A stretch of DNA of 25,708 bases from Paulinella micropora (lineage: Eukaryota; Cercozoa; Imbricatea; Euglyphida), in assembly GCA_009731375.1 (NCBI GenBank), contig BJOX01000045.1:6658-32365 (forward strand). Direction: 5' to 3'. A program made the translations under genes and the position numbers. Shown here in pieces: positions 9,830 to 20,594 of this stretch (positions are counted from its first letter, which is position 1; every line of letters begins with the position of its first letter). Under the pieces are notes generated by a model. It was not told the origin of the DNA. It made no database searches and saw only the letters and a program-made list of their open reading frames with translations.

Positions 9830-10470
9830 TCCTAGGAGCACTCGATATCCCCACCCCACACGAGGATCCCCCACTCCACCAACTAACCCCTCCACCAGCC
9901 GGGGAATCATACCCCTAACCGCCACCGAATACACGGAACAAGACCTTACCATGGCCTGGGGCGATGACTTACGACAATCCTGGGAACAACATGTGCTCAG
10001 CAACGCCCAACCGATGTGGATTAATGATATAATGGAATATACAACTCAACAGGTCACCGAAGACGGGACGTCCTCCCGAACAATTGCAATCCATAACCTC
10101 ACCTACCACCACCGCTACTGGCCCCGGAGCTTCACGGGACCATTCAACACATCAGACATGGTCCTTCTACACTGCCCCTGATCCGATGTGCATCGTTCAT
10201 CTCCTACGTGAACTGGGCGGAGGAGAGGCCGGGACCAGCGCTCACCCCTGCACGCGACTTTGGCAACGTACACCCCGTGACCCCCGAGCGGTATTCCAAA
10301 TCCTCCCCACAGGATCGGTAGCCTTATTATTACACAGACTCCCACGGAACCTCCGGACAAAATACCATCTCGATACACTTCTCCCCAAGACTCAGGCCGA
10401 CCCTCCGACCCGGGATCACCCAGGTACCTTAAGGGATGTCATAGATATGACCACCACGGCGATATTTCAC
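9830..10470 (+). pseudogene. N-terminal region of the retroelement polyprotein
   Basis: Two overlapping frames give non-repetitive, protein-like text. The first contains RGIIPLTATEYTEQDL and MAWGDDLRQSWEQHVL and closes at a TGA near 10179. The second contains PTGSVALLLHRLPRNLRTKY and leads directly into the RNase H strand. No zinc finger, Myb or apurinic endonuclease motif is visible. The frame change falls around 10150-10180. Confidence 0.4.
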
Positions 10471-10975
10471 GTCGACTGATCCAGCTTTCCCAACCTCGGC
10501 CACGCGGGGGAATTTGGAGCCATCCTGATCTATGGAGAATCCCTCATAGCCATCTACGGATCTCATGCCAACCCCACTACTAGCGCACACCAAGAGCTCG
10601 GGGGGGGGGGGGGGGGGGGGGGGGGGTTTACATTNNNNNNNNNNGGGGGGGGGGGGGGTAGCGATGGTCTTACATTACATTCGTGCCAACAGATGGCATC
10701 CCCGACAAACATATGGTTTCACTGATTATAAAGGCCTTTGCCCCCTAGAATCCGAGTATCAAAAACTCTTCCCGGACTGGCCACAACCAATCTTATGGGA
10801 CACAATAGCGCGATATAAGATTGAGATGGGTCACCTCCACCTCCACTGGGTAGCCTCACATATTGAAAACAGCTTCAAATGACAACACTGCCTGAACGAT
10901 ATGCGACATGCTAGCCAAGGAGGCAGCACTCCAACCTATTCACCGTCTGGTCGACGAGTGGGCCCGGACCCACCC
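10471..10975 (+). pseudogene. RNase H domain, broken
   Basis: The first catalytic Asp is in HVD (10474-10476), immediately followed by an in-frame TGA where the family has Gly (DGS). The strands FGAILIYGESLIAIYGSHAN follow, and the catalytic Glu is in AHQEL (Glu at 10594-10596). A poly-G run with a 10-N gap interrupts helix A. The third Asp is in FTDYKGLC (10724-10726). The C-terminal HLHWVASHIENSFK has a TGA at 10880-10882, and the last Asp (10905-10907), in DMLAKEAA, is two bases out of frame. All four acidic positions are recognisable. The domain would degrade RNA in RNA-DNA hybrids during reverse transcription. It lies upstream of the RT. Confidence 0.65.
10600..10658. other. Poly-G run with a 10-N gap inside the RNase H domain
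   Basis: G at 10600-10626, TTTACATT, N at 10635-10644, then G at 10645-10658. It separates the Glu motif from the third Asp motif and changes the frame. Confidence 0.9.
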
Positions 10976-11105
10976 TCAGCTCACATCACAGGCCCATCGC
11001 CAACTCCAACCCCACCCAGGGTACCGGCTTCATATCCCGAGCGGATACACACAGATCTTGACCCGCATTCCCCCAGACCTCACTCCTTACCCAGACAGCA
11101 CAAGC

Positions 11106-12225
11106 CATCCGGGAAGCACGCCGAGATTTCTCCTTGGAAGAACTGACAACAGCCATCCAAGGGAAGAAAGGTGACTCCGCAGGACTAGACCAAGTTCCAC
11201 CGGCAGCACTGCCTATATCCTCCAATATTAACAAATGTTAGAGAGATGGAGTCATACAAACAGAATGGAAGCCCACCCACCTAGTTCAACTATGGAAGGA
11301 AAAAGGCACGGGCGAGGATCCCCGCGACTGGAGACCTATCATGATCTCCAAAGCCATTATGAACCTATACGCCAAAATGATTGATCTTCGCTTGCGCACT
11401 CTTATGCTGGACGTGGGCAGCGTGAGCAAGACAGCCAAGGCTAACTGTCCACGAATCTCTGGTGCGGACGAAGCAAACCTTACCTTACGCCTCATAATAC
11501 ACGACGTACACCATGCCGCGGTATTAACCGGAAAGACACACACCCTGATCCTGACAGCAGTGGATGTGGAAAAGGCATTCAATTCGGTCGAGCTACCGGT
11601 AATACACAATACTCTGACGGCCATTGTCGCCACCCCACCAGAATTCCCGGAACTCTTCTCTTTTGTTCACCACCTATACAGTGGAGCCACCATCCACACC
11701 CAAGGGATAGACGGACCACAGGCCCAGGAGGAACCCATACACCGCGGCCGCGGCACTGCGCAAGGCAGCCCTATCAGCCCAACCCTTTTCTCCATCACTA
11801 ATGAATACCAGAAACGCCTACGAACCAGGGATTCTGACCGGAACCCCCCTCAGCGATTACCCCTGGATACCAATTCTACGGACGAAACCGCCAGTTTAAT
11901 TCCTGGCCAGCACTACAGCATACGAGGCAGGACCTGACCAAAGCCGACGTCACCATCCCCTCCCAACATACCTTCGCTGATGATGAATGGCACACATATG
12001 GAGGACCGGGAACCAAGGACCGATACATCCAACAGGCTCGCGACGAATTCAACAAGTCAGAGGACCATCTTCACGGGACAGGGTTTCTAACCGCAACATC
12101 CAAAAGCTTCACCCTGGGCATCATGGTCCACCCGTCGGGAACCACAGAAGACTTTGAGGTGGGCCTTATTGGGCGGGACGGCACACCCATCCCCAGCCTG
12201 ACCACACCAAATTCCAATCCCTAGG
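11106..12225 (+). pseudogene. Reverse transcriptase domain of the retroelement
   Basis: The fingers begin FSLEELTTAIQGKKGDSAGL, followed by a TAG near 11238. QLWKEKGTGEDPRDWRPIM is the typical dWRPI block. Motif A is LTAVDVEKAF (Asp at 11563-11565). Motif B is RGTAQGSPISPTLFSI (about 11752-11799). The active-site box is TFADDEWHTY (about 11970-11999), in a different frame from motif B because the first frame stops at 11935-11937. The frame then stays open to TAG near 12223. The motifs fit non-LTR (LINE-type) RTs. Both catalytic Asp pairs are intact, but stops and frameshifts preclude a functional protein. Confidence 0.8.
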
Positions 12226-12728
12226 CCTCTTCACATGCTCAATGATCACAAACTTCAAGTAAACTAAATTATGACCAACCTCCTCACTGCCACCCAAGTA
12301 GCGCTAGGCCTCAATATCACCAACACCAGAAGAAGAGAGGCCCTGAGGGACCTCGTCCCAGGCACAGCAGATTTCCCCCTAGGCTGGACAACACTCACCG
12401 AGGATGAAGCGGACACCATGGACACCTATTACCACGAATGTTTCCCTAGCACCCTCAACATGAAACGCACGGATATCCCCAATGCACTCTTTATGCGCCC
12501 CGCAGAAGATGCGGAGGATTCGGCCTCCCAAGTTTAAAGGACAGGGCGAACATAAGGATGGCCACTGTTTTCCTCTGGGAACTAACCTCCCACGACCGCG
12601 CCACCCAAATCGCGGTGCACTCACACCTACGCCTACTGAAGGACGCATTCCTGCCACAACAAAACCGGACCGACGGATGCAACCCTCGAAGACCACCCCC
12701 CGACCAACCTCTCCCGGATCCAGTCACC

Positions 12729-12804
<76 letters not shown>

Positions 12805-13351
12805 GCCGAACCTGAGCAATTCACACAGCCGGCCCCCCGGGGAAACACTGGCACAACAGAGGGAACAGGATAGCCAAGCCCAGGGCCTGATCCAACGAAT
12901 ACAAGATCTTAAATTAAAATCCACCCAAACTACCTCCAAACCATGAGACTCCCCGGAGCCCGGGAATGGCATCCGGATGACCAGGACCCATGTGAGTATC
13001 CCCCTCCGGGCACGGCTTACTTCCAACACTCGATCCGGACCCTGCAACGAGCACATACACCATGGAAGGACATCCAAGAGCACCGCCCACCCCCCGTCCG
13101 GAACCAACCATTCCTGGATTGGTATTCACACGAACAACTCCTAGACCAAAGACGACACCAAGGATACCTCGGGTTAGAATGGATAGATAGCTGCCGCGAC
13201 CTGGGGATAGGGATACAACTACGTCAGGATGATAGCGACCGCACCACAGAAAACACCAACGGGAGACTCCGTTCCCCTTACATCATCACAGTCCAGCACC
13301 GGTTCACAGGGGAAATCACACTCACAGCAGACAGCAGAAGGGCCATACTGA
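12226..13351 (+). pseudogene. RT thumb/connector region, interrupted by a (GATA)n insertion
   Basis: A frame from 12271 (MTNLLTATQVALGLNITNTR) to TAA at 12535-12537 and later fragments (from 12943, PPGTAYFQHSIRTLQRA) look like connector text between the RT and the nuclease. Frames shift around 12540 and after the microsatellite. No individual motif is diagnostic. Confidence 0.45.
12729..12804. repeat. (AGAT)n microsatellite inside the retroelement
   Basis: About 19 units of AGAT interrupt the connector region. In one plus-strand frame phase the tract carries TAG codons, so it ends translation. Confidence 0.95.
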
Positions 13352-14318
13352 ATGCGAAAGCGGACATACGAGACCCTGCTTTGCCAGCTCAACGCGTGGT
13401 GCACACCAGCCAAGAAAAGTGTCCGAACCAAGAGACTGGAAGACGGCAAATGCACGTACTGCAAACACGTGGGAACTCTGGAACATTTCATGACTTGTAC
13501 AGACCCTCCGCACCCCCAAGAACTCATCAACGCTCTGAATACCAGGCATTCCTCGTCTCGAGCAGTCCTGAAAAAACACCTAAGCATCGATCCAGATATC
13601 CCCTGCGAGAATCAACCTCATCGCATGATCCTCATAGCAGAAGAAGGGCAACCGACCACCTTCCCGATGATCCACAACATCGACATGGCCTGGACTAGCT
13701 TGGGGAAACAAGGGGACACATGCCGCGAGGCACGGATCCACCCCGTCGCCGACCTAGCCAAAACCTTGCGAGAAGACGGGGAATCATGGAAACCGGACAT
13801 CATCCTCACTCCATCTATCTCATCACCAAACATTTACCTAGTTGAAGCAACATCACGATCCGATGAATGGCTTATTCGATTGGATCAATCTATATACCCA
13901 ACATCAACAGGCAGCACTATTAGACGTATCTGGGACAAGGAGGGATTGCGAATCCAACCACCATACAACCCCCATCCTCCCCATGAGGGGAAAACCCCCC
14001 TATTAGCTGGCCCCTGGAACCCTCGCAATCCAGAACACCACACGGATATAACCCCAAAGCAATCTATGAACACCGGTACCAGGAATAACAGGAAAGAATA
14101 CACCAACTCAGACTTAGCTCCCAAGGTCGATGCGAACCCCAACTCCTCATGATAGCAATGGGAACCAGAGGATACATCCCATCGACAGGGTATAAAAGAG
14201 TCAAGGACCTCTTCTCCAGTACCCAAGCAAAAGCGATATACCAAGAACTCACCGATCTATGCCACAGTGACTACCATATCCTGGCAGTCTGGAAATTTCT
14301 CCACACATGCCCAACCTA
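13352..14318 (+). pseudogene. CCHC zinc knuckle and PD-(D/E)XK (restriction-like) endonuclease
   Basis: A 266-codon frame contains CTYCKHVGTLEHFMTC (C-x2-C-x7-H-x4-C, about 13451-13498), the zinc motif that follows the RT in many LINEs. Downstream, WKPDIIL and IYLVEAT (about 13790-13850) give the Asp and Glu of a PD-(D/E)XK nuclease core. The rest of the fold is in another frame: AIYEHRYQE, a TAA, then LLMIAMGTRGYIP (about 14146-14184), the strand and Gly-rich turn typical of this nuclease class. That frame ends at TAA 14316-14318 after KFLHTCPT. The enzyme would nick the target site for target-primed reverse transcription. The frameshift and in-frame stop make it a relic. Confidence 0.65.
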
Positions 14319-14673
<355 letters not shown>

Positions 14674-15243
14674 AACATCTACATACGATATAATAGTAAT
14701 ATGAATAAATAAACCAGACTAAGACAAGGGAAGCATAATCACCTACCACCAAGGACAAGGTTTTTAAGTACCCCTTAACAATATGCATTATAACTAAACT
14801 AGCCCAACACCGGAGACCCAGACGTCACTAAGGACAAGACGGAAGCAGAACCCAAGGACTAACCCACTAAACCCTGAAGGATTTCACAAACACGATACCT
14901 GAAACAAAAGCCAGACCCAGGAGGAGTTCAAGATGGAACCAGTAACTAGACCCCAGGAGGACCAAGATGGAGCGAAGGACGGAACATTAACAAAGAACAC
15001 ACACAGCCGGATTTCCTGAATGCTATACTTCTGCAGATAACTTCCCCCCGACTGCTATGAAAACATCATGCAGAAGGCTGTCTTCATGTGTGCGGCCAGC
15101 ACGACCAAGTGTTATTCCCTTGTGTGATGGGTCGGTCCTCGGATTCGCCCCCTCTCACCTTGGGGTTATGCGCAGGTTTGGAGCCCACACGTGCAGGCAG
15201 ATGAGGGCTGACAACCCTTACCGGCGTCCGAATACTTCAAAAC

Positions 15244-15244
<1 letters not shown>
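14674..15244. other. Spacer without a recognisable gene
   Basis: Sequence of ordinary complexity. A short frame from 15057 (MKTSCRRLSSCVRPARPS) runs into the poly-C gap and has no recognisable motif. Purine-rich text at 14880-15000 (AGGAGGA..CAAGATGGA repeated twice) may belong to the retroelement 3' end. Confidence 0.3.
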
Positions 15245-15292
<48 letters not shown>

Positions 15293-15338
15293 NNNNNNNN
15301 NNNNNNNNNNNNNNNNNNNNNNNNNNNNNNCCCCCCCC
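15245..15338. other. Poly-C run around a 38-N gap
   Basis: C at 15245-15292, N at 15293-15330, C at 15331-15338. Confidence 0.95.
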
Positions 15339-15612
15339 GGTCGTTAAGGTGCTCAGTCTTGTAATGCCCCCAACGATAGCTCAATAAAAAAGTCGGTAAT
15401 ACAATCCCACTTGTCCTCCCCACGCCTTCCCTTGGAAATATTCCATCCTGATCTTCTGCGAAATTATTCTCACGCCAGGCACGCTATAAGGCTAACATTT
15501 TGGTACAAGATGGAGGGATTTGAAGTAAAACTTATGCATGATCCGTGTTCTGCGGACTTTGTACAATTGTGTACCGTTTCTTTTGTCGGGTTTGACTTGA
15601 AAGCATTTGCAG
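15339..15612. other. Spacer preceding the first micro-exon candidate
   Basis: Unique sequence with one AATAAA (near 15383). A 44-codon frame, MEGFEVKLMHDPCSADF, is open into the next feature but is unrecognised. Confidence 0.3.
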
Positions 15613-15644
15613 GAGCAAGTTGTTGTTGGGAAGGAAGATAAGTT
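15613..15644 (+). CDS. Weak candidate micro-exon (EQVVVGKEDK)
   Basis: It follows GCATTTGCAG (ending 15612) and precedes GTTTAC, where (ACAT)n begins; an earlier donor, GTTGTT at 15642, is also possible. Either end leaves two bases, which fits the one-base start of the exon at 16624. The start agrees in phase with the exon ending at 7729. The donors are non-ideal. Confidence 0.25.
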
Positions 15645-15649
15645 GTTTA

Positions 15650-16379
<730 letters not shown>

Positions 16380-16905
16380 TGCATTGCCTCCAAACAGGTA
16401 GAATGGGTTTTTGTCAACATGGCGAGCCTTCTATTTGTATATTTATGTATGTATGTATGTATGTATGTATGTATGCATGATTATGCATGTATGATTATGC
16501 ATGTATGTATGTATGCAGTCAGAATAAATTTTGTCAACATGGCGAGTCTTCTATTTATGTATGTATGTATGTATGTATGTATGTATCTATGTATGTATCT
16601 ATGTAATGTATGTATGTAGGTAGAATGGGCTTTTGTCAGCACGGGGAGCCTTCTAGCCTCTGTGCAAGATGCAAACAAGTATTTCATACAAACATGCAAC
16701 ATACATACATACATACATACATACATACATACATACATACATTCTATCTCTATGTACGTACATACATACATGTATACATACAGCAACTCTTTCTGTTTCT
16801 CTTTCTCTTTCTCTTTCTCTTTCTCTCTCTCTCTCTTTTTCTTGGAATCGTTCTATTTCCTGCATATATACCTTCTAGTTTCTACGCAGGATTTAAACAA
16901 GTATA
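16380..16905 (+). repeat. Cassette family A array (MGFCQHGEPS)
   Basis: Copies of a 36-bp block lie at 16397-16432, 16517-16552 and 16619-16654, separated by (ATGT)n. The first and third read GRMGFCQHGEPS with four differences, all silent third-position changes; the second reads FCQHGESS. A following block (SSLCARCKQ) is complete only in the third copy (to 16678) and occurs in diverged form at about 16380-16398 and 16876-16905 (PSSFYAGFKQ then GTATAT). The CxxH...CxxC spacing could bind zinc. Confidence 0.6.
16624..16678 (+). CDS. Candidate exon A (MGFCQHGEPSSLCARCKQ)
   Basis: A 3' site, GTAGGTAG, ends at 16623 and a 5' site, GTATTT, begins at 16679. The 55 nt are one base plus 18 codons, ending in phase 0, which suits the phase-0 start of the exon at 17493. 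Cys and His are arranged as C-x2-H-x6-7-C-x2-C, like a small zinc site; I do not recognise a named domain. Silent substitutions between this and the 16397 copy argue that the text was translated. Confidence 0.4.
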
Positions 16906-17460
16906 TCTTCTTCTTCTCTTTCTTCTTCTTCTTCTTCTTCTTCTTCTTCTTCTTCTTCTTCTTCTTCTCCTTTTCCTCCTCCTCCTCCTCCTCCTCCTCC
17001 TCCTGCTCCTGCTTCTTCTTCTTCTTCTTCTTCTTCTTCTTCTTCTTCTTCTTCTTCTTCTTCTTCTTCTTCTTCTTCTTCTTCTTCTTCTTCTTCTTCT
17101 TCTTCTTCTTCTTCTTCTTCTTCGCCTCCTCCTCCTTCTTCTTCTTCTTCTTCTTCTTCTTCTTCTGCTTCTTCTGCTTCTTCTCTCTCCTCTTCTTCTT
17201 CCTCTTCTTCATGTTCATCATCATCTCTTTCTTCTTCTTCTTCTTCTTCTTCTTCTTCTTCTTCTTCTTCTTCTTCTTCTTCTTCTTCTTCTTCTTCTTC
17301 TGCTTCTTCTGCTTCTTCTGCTTCTTCTTCTTTTTCTTCTTCTTCTTCTTCTTCTTCTTCTTCTTCTTCTTCTTCTTCTTCTTCTCTGTTCTTCCCACCC
17401 TCGCCTTCTTGTTTCATTTTCCTCCCTTGCTTCCTCCCCCCTTCCCCCCCCACCCCAAGC
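16906..17460. repeat. (CTT)n/(CCT)n pyrimidine tract
   Basis: Almost pure pyrimidine strand from about 16906 to 17460, mostly CTT triplets, ending about 30 bp before the TTTGTAG acceptor at 17492. ORFs of Phe, Leu or Ser (and Glu or Lys on the other strand) are by-products. Confidence 0.9.
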
Positions 17461-17492
17461 ACACACTTATGTGCATATACATACGTTTGTAG

Positions 17493-17768
17493 GCCAGCCG
17501 TTCTCTGCCATCTGCAACGCAGCCACCCCACACCAAGAAAGTGCGGCAACAAATTGCCAGTCCAGCCTCCGGTCCATGGCTTGTGGCTCGCCATAGCAAC
17601 AACAAAAACAACAACAATCTGAGCAGCGCCAGCAGCAGCAGCGGCAGTAGCAGCAGCAGCGCCAGCAGCAGCAGCAGCAGCGCCAGCAGCAGCAGCAGCA
17701 GCGCCAGCAGCAGCAGCGCCAGCAGCAGCAGCAGCGCTAGCAGCAGCAGCAACAGCAGCAGCGCCAGC

Positions 17769-17810
<42 letters not shown>

Positions 17811-18047
17811 AACGTTGCGAGTCTGGCCGCCAGCCCGTGGCTATCAGCTAACCCTGGTAACAAGAAGCAAAACAGCAACGACAGCAGCAACGACAGCAGC
17901 AGCAGCAGCAGCAAGAGCCACAGCAGCATCAGCAACAGTGATATCCCTCCGCCTACCCTCACTAAGAAGGGAATGGTCCCAACAGCGATTGATAGGATGG
18001 CCAAGGACATGCGACAACAACAACAACAACAACAGCAACAACAACAA

Positions 18048-18079
<32 letters not shown>

Positions 18080-18117
18080 ACAACAACAACAACAACAGCA
18101 ACAACAGCAACAACAGC

Positions 18118-18155
<38 letters not shown>

Positions 18156-18739
18156 CCCGCCGTCTTCTTTCCTGACGAAGATGACGACGTCCCTCCCTCT
18201 GAGCTGCTCGACTCCCTGTCTGAGCCGCTTTTCCCTCACCCTAGCCTCAGCCTCATGTCCATCAGCCATGAAAATGTCAACGTTCCTCCCCCACCCCCCA
18301 CCCCACTCTTCCCTGCCCTCATCCTCAACCTTTCGTCCATAAGCCATGGACATGTCAATGTGCCGCCCCCTCCTCCCACCCCGCTCTACCTCGCCGCCAT
18401 TGACGCCCTGAGCATCGTACCCCCACCTCCTCCTCCTACTCCAACGGCGACTTCCTCCTCCTCCTCCTACTCCTCTTCCTCCTCCTCCTCCTCCTCCTCC
18501 TCCTCTTTCGCCTCTTCTTCTTCTTTTTCTTCTTCTTCTCTGTATGTTCCAGTTTCAGCTTTTCCCCTTAAGCAACAACAACAACAACAACAACAACAGC
18601 AACAACAACAACAACGACCCATGCCTCCAAAACCGATGTGGAAACTCCGTAACAACAACAACAACAGCAACAACAACAACAACAACAACAGCAACAACAA
18701 CAACAGCAACAACAGCAACACCAACAGCAACAACAGCAA

Positions 18740-18771
<32 letters not shown>

Positions 18772-18937
18772 ACAACAAAAGCAACAGCAGCAGCAGCAGT
18801 AGCAACAACAACAACAACAACCACAACAATAACAACAACAATAACAACAACAATAACAACAACAGCAACAACAGCAACAACAAGGAGGACAACGACAAGG
18901 AAAACAACAACAGCAGTAACCAGACAATGAGTAACAA

Positions 18938-18973
<36 letters not shown>

Positions 18974-19008
18974 CGACAACGACGACGATGACGACGACGA
19001 CAACGACG

Positions 19009-19042
<34 letters not shown>

Positions 19043-19045
19043 AAA

Positions 19046-19082
<37 letters not shown>

Positions 19083-19168
19083 GACGACGACGACGACGTC
19101 GACGACCGGAGCAAGCAAACAGACAAGGAGGCTGCACTGACCATCGCGCCCATTCTTGAGGAACCCAG
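17493..19168 (+). CDS. Large exon encoding a Q/N/S-rich, prion-like protein segment
   Basis: The frame is open for 558 codons from the TTTGTAG acceptor (TAG is in frame, so an intron must end here if the frame is used) to CCCAG|GTCTTC. It starts ASRSLPSATQPPHTKKVRQ. Low-complexity blocks are separated by ordinary text: a Ser block (codons about 44-90), a short Asn block, a Gln run of about 48 (about 174-221), Ser and second Gln blocks, and an Asn-rich block (about 386-527) with Asp patches. Internal repeats argue for a real protein: IASPASGPWL and VASLAASPWL; SISHENVNVPPPPPTPL and SISHGHVNVPPPPPTPL, then a third PPPPPTP. Gln is encoded by mixed CAA and CAG. The donor GTCTTC is weak; unspliced, the frame ends at TAG 19404-19406. 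Likely a disordered regulatory or assembly protein, function unknown. Confidence 0.5.
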
Positions 19169-19400
19169 GTCTTCTTCTTCTTCTTCTTCTTCTTCTTCTT
19201 CTTCTTCTTCTTCTCCTCCTCCTCCTCCTCCTCCTCCTTCTTCTCCTCCTCCTCCTTCTTCTCCTTCTTCTTCTTCTTCTTCTTCTTCTTCTTCTTTCTT
19301 CTTCCTCTTCTTCTTCTTCTTCTCCTCTTCTTCTTCTTCTTCTTCTCCTTCTTCTTCTTCTTCTTCTTCTTCTTCTTCTTCTTTTTCTTCTTCTTCAGCA
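19169..19400. repeat. (CTT)n/(CCT)n pyrimidine tract
   Basis: Pyrimidine-only tract right after the large exon, ending CTTCTTCAG|CAAATTAGCCCAT|GTATGA, which could be a 13-nt micro-exon (phase-compatible at its start). Confidence 0.85.
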
Positions 19401-19424
19401 AATTAGCCCATGTATGATTATTCG

Positions 19425-19945
19425 TAACATACATAACATACATAACATGCATAGCATACATAACATACGTAACATAAATTACCGCGATACATTTATGTTA
19501 TGTCATGTTATGTTATGTTATGTTATGTTTTGTTATGTTATGTTATGTTACGTTATGTTGTGCTACGTTATGTTATGCTAAGTTATGCTAAGTTATGCTA
19601 TGTTATGCTATATTATGTTATGTTATGTTATGTTATGTTATGTTATGTCATGCTAAGTTATGCTATGTTATGTTATGTTATGTTATGTTATGCTATGCTA
19701 TGTTATGTTATGTTATGTCGTGTTATGTCGTGTTATGTCGTGTTATGTCGTGTTATGTCGTGTTATGTCGTGTTATGTCGTGTTATGTCGTGTTATGCAA
19801 TATTATGCTATGTTATGTCATGTTATGTCATGTTATCTTATGTTATCTATGTATGTATGTATGTATGTACGTACGTACGTACGTACGTACGTATGTACGT
19901 ATGTACGTACGTATGTATGTATGTATGTATGTATGTATGTATGTA
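19425..19945. repeat. (ATGTT)n pentanucleotide mosaic followed by (GTAC/GTAT)n
   Basis: (CATAA)n/(TTATG)n from about 19425 to 19845 with frequent single-base variants (GCTA, GTCG, GTCA), including eight consecutive TGTTATGTCG decamers at about 19714-19795. Then (GTAC)n and (GTAT)n to 19945. No gene. Confidence 0.9.
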
Positions 19946-19951
19946 TAACAG

Positions 19952-20023
19952 CTCCCTTTCATTAAGCAAGTTGGAATCAGGCCTCAGCTCCCCAACTGCC
20001 TTGACCCACCTGGAAGACAGCGC
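19952..20023 (+). CDS. Candidate exon (SLSLSKLESGLSSPTALTHL)
   Basis: The acceptor ATAACAG ends at 19951 and the donor GTACAC begins at 20024. The 72 nt are 1 + 23 codons + 2. The leading C completes AG from the large exon (Ser), and the trailing GC is completed by T of the next candidate (Ala). The text is non-repetitive and Ser/Leu-rich with an acidic end (HLEDS). The family is not recognised. Confidence 0.4.
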
Positions 20024-20029
20024 GTACAC

Positions 20030-20272
20030 TTCCCTCCTTCTCCTCCTTCTCCTCCTCCTCCTCCTCCTCCTTCTCCTTCTTCTTCTCCTTCTTCTTCTTC
20101 TTCTTCTTCTTCTTCTTCTTCTTCTTCTTCTTCTTCTTCTGCTTCTTCTTCTTCTGCTTCTTCTTCTGCTTCTGCTTCTGCTTCTTCTTCTTCTTCTTCT
20201 TCTTCTTCTTCTTCTTCTTCTTCTTCTTCTTCTTCTTCTTCTTCTTCTTCTTCTTCTTCTGCTTCTTCTTCT

Positions 20273-20319
<47 letters not shown>

Positions 20320-20517
20320 TTCTTCTTCTTCTTCTTCTTCTTCTTCTTCTTCTTCTTCTTCTTCTTCTTCTTCTTCTTCTTCTTCTCCTTCTTCTTTTTC
20401 TTCTTCTTCTTCTTCTTCTTCTTTTTCTTCTTCTTCTTCTTCTTCTTCTTCTTCTTCTTCTTCTTCTTCTTCTTCTTCTTCTTCTTCTTCTTCTTCTTCT
20501 TCTTCTTCTTCTTCTTG
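20030..20517. repeat. (CTT)n pyrimidine tract, about 480 bp
   Basis: Nearly uninterrupted CTT triplets with a few GCT and CCT. It ends about 23 bp before the acceptor TTGGTGTCAG at 20540. Confidence 0.95.
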
Positions 20518-20540
20518 ATGTTGTTGTTTGTTGGTGTCAG

Positions 20541-20594
20541 TAACACCGATGCGTATATCAGCTATATCACTGGAGCCACGCACAGTAAAAAAAG
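20541..20594 (+). CDS. Candidate exon B (NTDAYISYITGATHSKK)
   Basis: The acceptor GGTGTCAG ends at 20540 and the donor GTACAT begins at 20595 (AAAAAAG|GTACAT). The 54 nt are 1 + 17 codons + 2 and are phase-compatible with both neighbours. It heads a tandem array of three further partial copies. Family unknown. Confidence 0.42.

Larger units (their letters stand above)
9830..14318 (+). mobile_element. Degenerate non-LTR retroelement (RNase H - RT - CCHC - nuclease)
   Basis: All recognisable domains lie on the plus strand, in order, and are linked by plausible connecting text, but the frame changes several times and stops occur inside conserved motifs, so the copy is dead. Base composition is balanced and C-rich, unlike the AT/triplet repeats around it. 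There are no long terminal repeats. The 3' end is followed by an AT-rich stretch and a poly-A run at 14546. The nuclease type places it among REL-bearing elements (R2/CRE/NeSL-like in the broad sense), but RNase H ahead of the RT is not their usual plan. Boundaries are approximate. Confidence 0.75.

Noticed and set aside
18417-18552. Internal intron GTACCC...TTCCAG in the large exon
   Set aside because: Removing it moves into a frame that stops at 18930 and loses phase with the later exons; the unspliced frame stays open.
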